A stretch of 5,244 nucleotides of DNA from Thermomicrobiaceae bacterium. GTDB lineage: Bacteria > Chloroflexota > Chloroflexia > Thermomicrobiales > Thermomicrobiaceae. Below the pieces are notes generated by a model. The model saw nothing but the letters and a program-made list of their open reading frames with translations, searched no databases and was not told the DNA's origin. Shown piece after piece: positions 1 through 5,244 of the stretch (its first letter is position 1; each line of letters opens with the position of its first letter). The position numbers and the translations under genes are program-made. Where the stretch lies: contig SKKR01000104.1 in NCBI GenBank assembly GCA_007123655.1, positions 1-5,244 on the forward strand, given 5' to 3'.

Positions 1-1876
1 CATCCTCTGCGGCCTGTTTCTGGGCACCCGGCAAGATCGGACCCGCCAGCTCCGGCTGTGGCTTCGGCTCGGAGAAGAGCGCTTCCATCTCCGGACCCTC
101 GATTGTCTCCCGCTCTACCAGTAACATCGCAATCTCTTCGAGCTTGTCGCGATGGTCGGTCAGGATGTTCTCGGCCGCGGCATACGCGTCATCGATGATT
201 TCCCGGATCTCCTGGTCAATCTGAAACGCGATCTGGTCGCTGTAGTTTCGCTGCTCGCTGATCTCTCGGCCAAGAAACACCATCTCGTCCTTGCGGCCGA
301 ACGCCAGCGGTCCGAGCTTCGGGCTCATTCCGTACTCGGTAACCATGCGGCGAGCAAGACTGGTTGCCTGCTGAATATCGTTCGAAGCTCCGGTCGACTT
401 TTCGCCGTAGATAAGTTCCTCGGCGACCTGGCCTGCCATCGCGACCGCGATCTGCGCTTCGAACTGACGCCGCGTCCAGAAAAAACGTTCCTGCTCCGGA
501 AGTATCCGGGTATACCCACCCATCATCCCGCGTGCAACGATCGAAACTTTCATGACCGGGTCTGCGTTGGGGAGCATCCGGGCAACAAGCGCGTGGCCGG
601 CCTCATGGTACGCGGTCAGCACCCGCTCCCGCTCGGTGATCACCCGGCTCTTTCGTTCGGGTCCGGCGATCACCCGGTCGATCGCTTCCGTGAGCTCCAG
701 GCTACTGACGGTCTTCTTGTTCCGGCGCCCGGCGAGAATGGCAGCTTCGTTCACCAGGTTCTCCAGGTCAGCACCGGAGAAGCCGGGCGTCTGTCTGGCA
801 AGGCGCTCTATGTCCACGTCGTTGTCCAGCGGCTTGCCGCGGCAGTGAACGTCCAGAATCTGCTGTCGACCCCGGATATCCGGCCGATCCAGGATAACTT
901 GCCGGTCGAATCGACCCGGCCGAAGCAACGCTGGATCCAGCACGTCGGGGCGGTTGGTGGCCGCGATCACGATGATGTTCGTGGTGCTGTCGAACCCGTC
1001 CATCTCAACCAGAATCTGGTTGAGTGTCTGTTCCCGCTCGTCATGACTGCCGCCCAGTCCGGCTCCTCGCTGGCGGCCAACCGCGTCGATCTCGTCGACG
1101 AAGACGATACACGGGGCATTTCGCTTGGCCTGATCGAACAGATCGCGAACCCGGCTGGCGCCGACCCCGACGAACATCTCCACAAACTCGGAACCACTGA
1201 TACTGAAGAACGGGACGCCAGCTTCACCGGCGACGGCTCTGGAGAGCAAGGTCTTTCCAGTGCCCGGCGGACCGACCAGCAGAACGCCACTGGGAATCCG
1301 CGCGCCGAGCGACGCGAACTTCTCCGGATACTTCAGGAAGTCAACGACCTCGGCGAGTTCTTCTTTGGATTCGTCCACGCCGGCCACATCAGAGAACGTG
1401 ACCGATGGCTTGGTTCCGGTGAACATGCGTGCGCGACTCTTGCCGAAGGACATCGCCTGATTGTTGGAACCCTGCGCCTGGCGCATCATGTAGATGAAGA
1501 TGCCGACTAAGATCACCATCGGCACGAGAATAATCACCCAGGGGAACAGCATCCCCCAATTGCTGGACGAGCTCGTGTTGATCGTCACTTCCTGCGGGTC
1601 GACACCGAAGGCGGTAAGCTGCTCGTTGATCGACACCTCGGGCGGCAGACGCGTTTCAGCCTGGGCGTCCGAAAGGTACACCGCGGTAACCTGCCCGGAG
1701 CCCTCGGTCATCTCGAGGTGCGCGACCTGGCCCTCGCGAATATCAGAGGCAAGTTCGGACCAGCTCTTGGACTCGGTATCGCCTCCACCACCCATGAACG
1801 CGAACCAGAGAGCGATCACGGCGATGAGCAACACGATCCAGACGAAGCCGTTCCGCAGCCACTTGTTTTCCGTCAT
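1..1876 (-). CDS. ftsH: ATP-dependent zinc metalloprotease FtsH (C-terminus outside window)
   Basis: Membrane-anchored AAA+ protease that unfolds and degrades misfolded membrane proteins and short-lived regulators; family members work as hexamers with the catalytic part in the cytoplasm. 625 codons are visible and the frame is still open at base 1. In order: transmembrane segment 1 (about residues 10-28), a short extracytoplasmic domain (29-105), transmembrane segment 2 (109-130), Walker A GPPGTGKT (202-209, K208), pore motif FVGVGA in the SRH-type AAA module, Walker B with D261-E262, arginine-finger stretch RPGRFD (319-324), zinc site HEAGH (424-428) and the likely third zinc ligand D500 in the GASND motif. 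All catalytic residues are present. The visible tail turns proline-rich ([13 protein letters not shown]), as usual for poorly conserved FtsH C-termini, so little should be missing. The ATG at 1876 is supported by GGAGGG six bases upstream and by the hydrophobic segment starting right after it. It lies 124 bp downstream of hpt. Confidence 0.98.
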   Translation of the reverse strand, partial: MTENKWLRNGFVWIVLLIAVIALWFAFMGGGGDTESKSWSELASDIREGQVAHLEMTEGSGQVTAVYLSDAQAETRLPPEVSINEQLTAFGVDPQEVTINTSSSSNWGMLFPWVIILVPMVILVGIFIYMMRQAQGSNNQAMSFGKSRARMFTGTKPSVTFSDVAGVDESKEELAEVVDFLKYPEKFASLGARIPSGVLLVGPPGTGKTLLSRAVAGEAGVPFFSISGSEFVEMFVGVGASRVRDLFDQAKRNAPCIVFVDEIDAVGRQRGAGLGGSHDEREQTLNQILVEMDGFDSTTNIIVIAATNRPDVLDPALLRPGRFDRQVILDRPDIRGRQQILDVHCRGKPLDNDVDIERLARQTPGFSGADLENLVNEAAILAGRRNKKTVSSLELTEAIDRVIAGPERKSRVITERERVLTAYHEAGHALVARMLPNADPVMKVSIVARGMMGGYTRILPEQERFFWTRRQFEAQIAVAMAGQVAEELIYGEKSTGASNDIQQATSLARRMVTEYGMSPKLGPLAFGRKDEMVFLGREISEQRNYSDQIAFQIDQEIREIIDDAYAAAENILTDHRDKLEEIAMLLVERETIEGPEMEALFSEPKPQPELAGPILPGAQKQAAED

Positions 1877-1882
1877 TCAGCG

Positions 1883-1888
1883 CCCTCC
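1883..1888 (-). promoter_or_regulatory. Shine-Dalgarno sequence of ftsH
   Basis: GGAGGG on the minus strand with a six-base spacer to the ATG at 1876. It fixes the ftsH start. A TGA in another frame directly abuts that ATG, but the frame it closes is only a short open stretch with no protein-like features. Confidence 0.8.
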
Positions 1889-1958
1889 GAACGCGTCCAT
1901 CGCGTTCTTGATGTCGAGATCGAGAACCAAATCGAAGAAGGCTCGATAAAGTGGACGA

Positions 1959-1967
1959 ATTATATCA
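1959..1967 (-). promoter_or_regulatory. Extended -10 promoter upstream of ftsH
   Basis: The minus strand reads TGATATAAT: a perfect TATAAT preceded by the TG dinucleotide of extended -10 promoters. An A at 1952, seven bases downstream, is a plausible transcription start and would give a leader of about 76 nt. The position where a -35 box would sit at 17-bp spacing reads CAAGCT, which is not a match; that is tolerated in extended -10 promoters. The site lies in the hpt-ftsH gap, so ftsH can probably be transcribed separately from tilS-hpt. It is a sequence match only; no transcript evidence is available. Confidence 0.6.
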
Positions 1968-2000
1968 AACGACCCCTGGCCAGCTTGACGGAAGGTCGGT

Positions 2001-2549
2001 CTACGAGACCTGCGCCACGGCGATGAATGGCAGATTGCGGTAGAGCCCCGCCTTATCCAGTCCGTAGCCAACAACGAACTCGTCCGGGATGTCGAACCCG
2101 ACCCAGTCTACCGGAACGTCGATCGCATCTGCTTTGTCCTTGCGGAGCAAGGCAACGATACGCAGGCTCGCGGGGTTACGCCGCTGCAAGGTGTCAAGCA
2201 GGTATTGCAGCGTCAGCCCGCTGTCAATAATGTCTTCAACGATCAGCACATCCCGGCCCTCGATCGACCGCTCGAGGTCCTTCACAATGCGGACCACGCC
2301 GGACGATTCCGTCGCCTGGCCATACGAGGAGACGGCCATAAAGTCCACTTCCAGTGGCACAGCCATCCGGCGGCTGAGGTCACCCATAAAGATGAACGCT
2401 CCGTTGAGGACGCCAACGAGGACCGGTGGAGTATCGCTGTACTCATCGCCCAGCTCGTCACCGAGTTCATGAATGCGGTGTTCGAGCGTCTCTGCGTCGA
2501 TAAGCACGCGGTCCAGCCCCTGGTGAAGAGGCGTCGCGGCGAGCGGCAT
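2001..2549 (-). CDS. hpt: Hypoxanthine(-guanine) phosphoribosyltransferase
   Basis: Cytoplasmic purine-salvage enzyme that joins hypoxanthine or guanine to PRPP, giving IMP or GMP plus pyrophosphate. At 182 residues it has the normal length for the bacterial family. The PRPP-binding signature VLIVEDIIDSGLTL lies at about 101-114, with the acidic pair E105-D106 and the likely catalytic base D109. The flexible-loop Ser-Tyr pair is at 75-76 (SSYG). K137 (LLRK) matches the purine-contacting lysine, F158-V159 the ring-stacking pair, and D165 the late metal-ligand aspartate of the family (PDEFVVGYGLD). The early VGVLNGAFIFMGDL stretch (45-58) is also typical. The ATG at 2549 has AGGAGG five bases upstream. 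tilS ends only 12 bp upstream, so the two are almost certainly one transcript and perhaps translationally coupled. No key residue is missing. Preference for hypoxanthine versus guanine cannot be read from the sequence. Confidence 0.97.
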   Translation of the reverse strand: MPLAATPLHQGLDRVLIDAETLEHRIHELGDELGDEYSDTPPVLVGVLNGAFIFMGDLSRRMAVPLEVDFMAVSSYGQATESSGVVRIVKDLERSIEGRDVLIVEDIIDSGLTLQYLLDTLQRRNPASLRIVALLRKDKADAIDVPVDWVGFDIPDEFVVGYGLDKAGLYRNLPFIAVAQVS

Positions 2550-2554
2550 GTCTT

Positions 2555-2560
2555 CCTCCT
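2555..2560 (-). promoter_or_regulatory. Shine-Dalgarno sequence of hpt
   Basis: A perfect AGGAGG on the minus strand with a five-base spacer to the hpt ATG, located inside the 12-bp gap after the tilS stop codon. This arrangement suits ribosomes re-initiating after tilS. Confidence 0.85.
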
Positions 2561-2561
2561 G

Positions 2562-3977
2562 TTAGCTCCGGTCAGAGCTGGCCACGTCGAGTTCGAGCTG
2601 CAGGTGAACGTCAGCCCGGCTGTCCGAATAGTCGGTCATATCCAGCCCAATGACCCACTGGACTTCATCCCCGGAGGCGACCACCGGAACCCAGTCCCGT
2701 ACGTACCGCGGAAGCTTGCGGTCGACCATCCAGTCCTGCAATTTTATCCTGCGGCCCCTTGCTCCGCGCGTTCGATCTCCCTCTCGCCGTGTCCGAAGAG
2801 TCAGGTGCGCGTCTTCCGGGGCACGGCCACGAACTCGCCATCCGTTGTCAAGGAGAACATCGACTTCGCCGCCGATCTGAATCTCCGTGTCCGGATCGAG
2901 CAGCGGAATCCATGACAACCTCCGCAGATCCTGCTGAAGCGTCTCGCCGTTGCCGAGTGCGAGACGATCGTAATCGACGTACCCGACAATCGACTCTGCA
3001 AGCTCAATCGTCTTGCCAGGATCACCCTCCACCGCCGACGCCCGCAACGCTTCGATTCGTTCTCGAGTGAGGCGGGCCCGATCACTGAGGAGTCGCTCGG
3101 CAGTCTGCAGCAGGACGCGGCGTTGTATTGCTACATGGAGTTCACGAAACTGCTTCAGTTCGATCATCCAGACGCCGTCACGCTCCGCGACTACATCCCC
3201 CTTGATGTCCTCGACCCGGTCGCGAATATAGCTCGCATCGTCCCGCAGCAGTTCAGCCGTTCGCCCAACGGACTCGAGAAAGCCTGGCTCGATCTTGGCT
3301 ATTGCCGGGATGAGCGTGTGACGGACCGCATTTCGCCGGTGCGCCAGTGAAGCGTTTGAATCGTCTTCAATCGGCTCCAGCCCGTGCTCGCGAGCAAAGG
3401 CTTCAATCTCGTCTCGGCTCACCTCGAGCAGCGGGCGGAACAGCCGCAATCGTCGCTTCGCCGGCCGGCCCGGCTCAACGGGTATCGGCAAGCGGGAATC
3501 GGGATCCATTCCCCGCAGCCCTTCGAGCCCTGCACCGGATATCAGCCTCAGGAGCACCGTCTCAACCTGGTCATTGAGATGGTGCGCCGTCGTTAGCGTG
3601 TCGGCTTCCATGTCGATCGCGACGCGGGCGAGTGCCGCGTATCGCGCTGCCCGGGCCGCGGCTTCCGTGCCCTGATTCAGGAACGTGTCCCATTCGTCAA
3701 CGTCCACTTTCAACACGTCGCAAGGAAGTGACCATGTCTCACACAGTGCCCGGACCCGCTCGGCGTCCTGGCTTGACTCTTTACGTAGCCCATGGTCAAC
3801 ATGCACCGCATGAAGCGAGGGCCGCTCACCGGAATCAATGCTCTGCAGGGCAACGGCGAGTACTTGCGAGTCGATACCGCCTGAGAGCGCAATGATTAAC
3901 GGCCGATGTGTAGGGTGCCTGAGATCGATGAGCCGGGCACGAACATGATCAATCAGGCTCGATGCTCGTTTGAGCAT
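2562..3977 (-). CDS. tilS: tRNA(Ile)-lysidine synthase TilS
   Basis: Cytoplasmic ATP-dependent ligase that attaches lysine to C34 of tRNA-Ile(CAU). This converts the tRNA from methionine to isoleucine identity so that it reads AUA; the gene is essential in most bacteria. The product has 471 residues. The N-terminal PP-loop domain shows SGGIDS (32-37), VHVDHGLR (58-65) and TAHHLNDQVETVLLRLISGAGLEGLRGM (two adjacent motifs, about 130-157). A helical middle part follows, then a C-terminal TilS_C-type domain from about 408 (RRIKLQDWMVDRKLP, then RDWVPVV). This is the long, three-part form, as in Bacillus and E. coli. I chose ATG at 3977 because AGGA lies nine bases upstream; a TTG at 3986 also opens the frame but sits directly against that AGGA, leaving no spacer. 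Downstream, hpt follows after 12 bp. Upstream is a dyad-rich intergenic region shared with a divergent gene. Confidence 0.96.
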   Translation of the reverse strand: MLKRASSLIDHVRARLIDLRHPTHRPLIIALSGGIDSQVLAVALQSIDSGERPSLHAVHVDHGLRKESSQDAERVRALCETWSLPCDVLKVDVDEWDTFLNQGTEAAARAARYAALARVAIDMEADTLTTAHHLNDQVETVLLRLISGAGLEGLRGMDPDSRLPIPVEPGRPAKRRLRLFRPLLEVSRDEIEAFAREHGLEPIEDDSNASLAHRRNAVRHTLIPAIAKIEPGFLESVGRTAELLRDDASYIRDRVEDIKGDVVAERDGVWMIELKQFRELHVAIQRRVLLQTAERLLSDRARLTRERIEALRASAVEGDPGKTIELAESIVGYVDYDRLALGNGETLQQDLRRLSWIPLLDPDTEIQIGGEVDVLLDNGWRVRGRAPEDAHLTLRTRREGDRTRGARGRRIKLQDWMVDRKLPRYVRDWVPVVASGDEVQWVIGLDMTDYSDSRADVHLQLELDVASSDRS

Positions 3978-3995
3978 GGTTGACAATCCTAACTA

Positions 3996-4011
3996 TTGCG
4001 GTGCATCGCAA
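3996..4011. repeat. 16-bp imperfect palindrome upstream of tilS
   Basis: The plus strand reads TTGCGGTGCATCGCAA. Five-base arms TTGCG/CGCAA are perfect and the centre TGCA is itself a palindrome; only the pair at positions 6 and 11 breaks symmetry. It begins 19 bp before the tilS ATG, where a repressor-type operator would be expected. No known regulator can be assigned from the sequence. Confidence 0.5.
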
Positions 4012-4051
4012 CATTCACAGGCGTTCGCTTCTGGTGCAGCTCGAGTGTACG

Positions 4052-4063
4052 TCCGGACCCGGA
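4052..4063. repeat. Short inverted repeat TCCGG-AC-CCGGA
   Basis: Two perfect five-base arms separated by two bases, directly adjoining the palindrome at 4064-4075. An overlapping 8-bp palindrome GTCCGGAC occupies 4051-4058. It could be part of a regulatory site or of mRNA structure in a tilS leader; short GC-rich dyads also arise by chance. Confidence 0.4.
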
Positions 4064-4075
4064 ACAAGCGCTTGT
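4064..4075. repeat. Perfect 12-bp palindrome
   Basis: ACAAGCGCTTGT reads the same on both strands. It is near the middle of the divergent intergenic region. A perfect 12-bp palindrome is expected by chance about 0.05 times in a region this short, so it is a reasonable operator candidate, although palindromes of this size are not rare across a whole genome. Confidence 0.5.
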
Positions 4076-4094
4076 CAGGACGCTCACCTTCCCC

Positions 4095-4109
4095 TGTGGT
4101 TGTTCCACA
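4095..4109. repeat. Inverted repeat TGTGG-TTGTT-CCACA
   Basis: Perfect five-base arms around a five-base centre, just upstream of the possible -10 box of the rightward gene. Its position would suit regulation of that gene. No regulator family is recognised. Confidence 0.35.
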
Positions 4110-4116
4110 TCACGAG

Positions 4117-4122
4117 TATGAT
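4117..4122 (+). promoter_or_regulatory. Possible -10 box of the cysteine-rich membrane protein gene
   Basis: TATGAT differs from the consensus TATAAT at one base. There is no recognisable -35 box at 16-18 bp. If used, transcription would start near 4129, favouring the GTG at 4164 as start codon over the TTG at 4122, which would overlap the box. Confidence 0.3.
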
Positions 4123-4163
4123 TGTTTACGGTGGCGTATTGTAATCGAGATCCGGATGCATTG

Positions 4164-4562
4164 GTGAATGAAGAACGACGCGGTCGCACGCAGGCAAACC
4201 GAATCTGTCCCTACTACCGTCTGCCCCAGTTGATTCCTGTGGATGCGCCGGACGCGGAGCGCGACCTGCCAATCTGCTCCGCTCAGTCTCCGTCTGCCCC
4301 AATACGGCTCGAGCACGCCGCCAATATGTGCCGGTCCGGGCGATACCCGCAATGTTCCCGGTACCCCAAGCCCCTCGTTCAACACGCGACGTCCGATAAC
4401 GCGACTCATCCCGACTACGAGGACCTCACGAGAAAACTCTTCACCTCGGCATTGTGGGTAATCGGGATCCCCGTCGGGATCACGCTGTTGCTCGTGCTCG
4501 CCATGTGGTTCACCGAGAACATCTGGACACCGCCACAGTTGATCCCGGGTATGATGCTCTAG
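4164..4562 (+). CDS. Cysteine-rich protein with a C-terminal transmembrane anchor, function unknown
   Basis: About 132 residues from the GTG at 4164. I judge it a real gene from its protein-like composition and its motif. Near the N-terminus is a four-cysteine block: CPYYR, then C after 22 residues, then a stretch reading LEHAANMCRSGRYPQCSRY, in which the last two cysteines are separated by seven residues. From memory, a similar pattern (CPyLG...C...HQ..YC...Y..CPRY) occurs in Chloroflexota proteins, often near LysM or membrane segments. A hydrophobic segment follows (about 95-116, LWVIGIPVGITLLLVLAMWF) with a short tail after it. Basic residues before it (RK) and an acidic one after suggest that the cysteine domain stays in the cytoplasm, where it could bind a metal; this is inference. 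The start is uncertain: in-frame TTG 4122, GTG 4131 and TTG 4161 also exist, and only a weak CGGA precedes GTG 4164. It is divergent from tilS and convergent with the downstream gene. Confidence 0.7.
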   Translation: MNEERRGRTQANRICPYYRLPQLIPVDAPDAERDLPICSAQSPSAPIRLEHAANMCRSGRYPQCSRYPKPLVQHATSDNATHPDYEDLTRKLFTSALWVIGIPVGITLLLVLAMWFTENIWTPPQLIPGMML

Positions 4563-4653
4563 TCTATCGCACGCATGCAACGGCCAGCCGTGTACTTGCC
4601 GAGCCGTACAAACATTGGCAGTGGCGCAGACCGCGACTTCCGGTGTTCACCGA
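4563..4653. other. Convergent intergenic gap
   Basis: 91 bp between two stop codons of genes that face each other. No GC-rich hairpin with a U-run is visible on either strand, so how transcription ends here cannot be told from the sequence. Confidence 0.6.
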
Positions 4654-5106
4654 TCAGTTTGGCTGCAGATTCAGCCACGGTTCCTGGTGACCTCGTTGAT
4701 AGCCAATTCGGAGCGGCACCCGGCTGAGGATCTCACTGTCCAGCAGGATGTTGAACCAGTAGACGCCAGTATGCTCAACATCAAGGCTCACGTTCGAGAC
4801 AATCGTTACCCGATGATCTTCACCACTGAAGCGCACGTCCTGCGATACTGCCTCGAGCCGGTTGAGCGCGGGGTCTGTCGGTTCGATGGTAATCGTCCCA
4901 TCTCCCAGTCGTTCACCGGACGCCAGCGAAACGACGAGCTGAGCCTCGAGGCGGAACCCGGGAAACTCCACCGGGGCGTCCGGGTCGTCACTGCCGACAA
5001 CCAGTTGCTCGAGAACATTGATCACGTTGAATGAACCGTACTGGTCCTGATCAGCACGTTGGCACAGGACCGCCATTAACAGGTACGGTCCGCGTGAATC
5101 GTTCAT
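4654..5106 (-). CDS. DUF6941-like protein of unknown function
   Basis: 150 residues, no signal peptide, no membrane segment and a single cysteine (C15). The fold looks all-beta. The opening PYLLMAVLCQRADQDQYGSFNVINVLEQL (about 7-35), a middle EFPGFRLEAQLVVSL segment (47-61) and the ending GVYWFNILLDSEILSRVPLRIGY (114-136) resemble the DUF6941 family, where a short N-terminal strand pair is followed by a two-sheet domain. The assignment is by pattern recognition only. The family has no established function that I know of. The ATG at 5106 has GGAGGG 11 bases upstream, a slightly long spacing. A CTG directly before the ATG would have better spacing but is a rare start. It lies 40 bp downstream of another minus-strand gene and is probably in the same transcript. 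Coding quality is good: the alternation of polar and hydrophobic residues is regular and there is no frame disruption. Confidence 0.8.
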   Translation of the reverse strand: MNDSRGPYLLMAVLCQRADQDQYGSFNVINVLEQLVVGSDDPDAPVEFPGFRLEAQLVVSLASGERLGDGTITIEPTDPALNRLEAVSQDVRFSGEDHRVTIVSNVSLDVEHTGVYWFNILLDSEILSRVPLRIGYQRGHQEPWLNLQPN

Positions 5107-5116
5107 CAGCCGCGAA

Positions 5117-5122
5117 TCCCTC
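5117..5122 (-). promoter_or_regulatory. Shine-Dalgarno sequence of the DUF6941-like gene
   Basis: GGAGGG within AGGAGGGA on the minus strand, in the 40-bp gap after the upstream gene's stop. It is a few bases farther from the ATG at 5106 than is ideal, but no other ribosome-binding sequence is nearby. Confidence 0.55.
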
Positions 5123-5146
5123 CTCGAGATACGTTGCGTTCAGGTA

Positions 5147-5244
5147 TCACGGTTCCTGCTCCAGGGCGTAGTCATCAACGCTGACATCGACGAACTCGAG
5201 CCGGGCGTCGACCATCGACAGTTCACGGGCGAGTCGAACCAGGC
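5147..5244 (-). CDS. C-terminal end of an unidentified protein (start outside window)
   Basis: Thirty-one codons are visible, ending in TGA at 5147-5149. Of the three minus-strand frames here this is the one with protein-like composition: LVRLARELSMVDARLEFVDV followed by an acidic tail ending in EQEP. It uses the same GC-rich third positions as its neighbours and contains the CTC-GAG Leu-Glu pair common in this window. The alternating hydrophobic pattern and acidic end resemble the final helix and strand of a soluble protein, but no family can be recognised from so little. It ends 40 bp before the DUF6941-like gene on the same strand, so the two are likely co-transcribed. Confidence 0.6.
   Translation of the reverse strand, partial: LVRLARELSMVDARLEFVDVSVDDYALEQEP

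Larger units (their letters stand above)
3978..4163. other. Divergent intergenic region between tilS and the cysteine-rich gene
   Basis: About 186 bp with no convincing gene. It must carry the promoters for tilS (leftward) and probably for the divergent gene (rightward). It holds at least four inverted repeats, listed separately or described under the findings. No strong -35/-10 pair is visible for tilS. TAGGAT on the minus strand, nine bases before the tilS ATG, fits the loose TANNNT pattern of a promoter making a nearly leaderless mRNA, but the same bases also supply the AGGA Shine-Dalgarno, so the reading is ambiguous. Confidence 0.6.

Noticed and set aside
152..1510. A 452-codon open frame on the plus strand, opposite ftsH
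   Set aside because: It lies entirely antisense to a fully intact FtsH whose catalytic motifs are all in frame. Its protein is low-complexity in character with no recognisable domain, and long antisense open frames are common in GC-rich genes.
1877..1900. A tiny open frame whose TGA abuts the ftsH ATG
   Set aside because: It would encode only about seven residues from its nearest ATG and has no ribosome-binding site. A leader-peptide role cannot be supported.
1967..1999. A possible terminator hairpin (CGACC...GGTCG) after hpt
   Set aside because: The arms are only five bases with a loop of about 19 and only three Ts follow, so it does not make a credible intrinsic terminator.
2205..2915. 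A 236-codon plus-strand open frame spanning the hpt-tilS junction
   Set aside because: It runs antisense across two well-supported genes and their junction, with no start signal or domain of its own.
3989..4189. A 66-codon minus-strand open frame upstream of tilS
   Set aside because: It has no recognisable motif and no good ribosome-binding site, and it overlaps the inverted repeats and the likely promoter region. It was treated as intergenic.
4110..4580. A 156-codon minus-strand open frame opposite the cysteine-rich gene
   Set aside because: Its composition is rich in Arg, Gly and His with no hydrophobic core or motif, while the plus-strand reading gives an ordered cysteine motif and a clean membrane segment. 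I kept the plus strand.
1..5244. Mobile element, CRISPR array, phage or RNA gene
   Set aside because: No transposase or integrase-like frame, no terminal or regularly spaced repeats and no tRNA-like cloverleaf or rRNA stretch were seen on either strand.

Overview
The window looks like chromosomal housekeeping DNA from a moderately GC-rich bacterium (high fifties percent GC by eye), most probably a member of the Chloroflexota. That placement is an inference. It rests on the wording of FtsH around its protease site, on a short four-cysteine motif in a small membrane protein that I associate with Chloroflexota envelope proteins, and on a DUF6941-like protein nearby. No rRNA, tRNA, CRISPR array, insertion sequence, transposase or phage gene is visible.

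Layout. From right to left on the minus strand: the last 31 codons of an unidentified gene (5147-5244), a 150-residue DUF6941-like protein (4654-5106), then after a gap the block tilS (2562-3977), hpt (2001-2549) and ftsH (1-1876, its C-terminal end lying outside the window). One small gene runs the other way (about 4164-4562, plus strand). It encodes a cysteine-rich protein with a single C-terminal membrane segment. It is divergent from tilS and convergent with the DUF6941-like gene.

How the genes relate. tilS, hpt and ftsH form the conserved cluster best known from Bacillus. TilS makes lysidine in the wobble position of tRNA-Ile(CAU), Hpt salvages hypoxanthine and guanine, and FtsH is the membrane AAA+ zinc protease. 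tilS and hpt are 12 bp apart with a strong Shine-Dalgarno sequence in the gap, so they are almost certainly co-transcribed. ftsH follows after 124 bp that contain a clear extended -10 promoter and a strong Shine-Dalgarno, so it probably also has its own transcript.

The less ordinary parts are the right-hand third: the cysteine-rich tail-anchored protein, the roughly 190-bp divergent intergenic region with several inverted repeats next to tilS, and the two uncharacterised minus-strand genes. I see no clear new multi-gene system. The most noteworthy unexplained items are the small membrane protein and the dyad-rich intergenic region.
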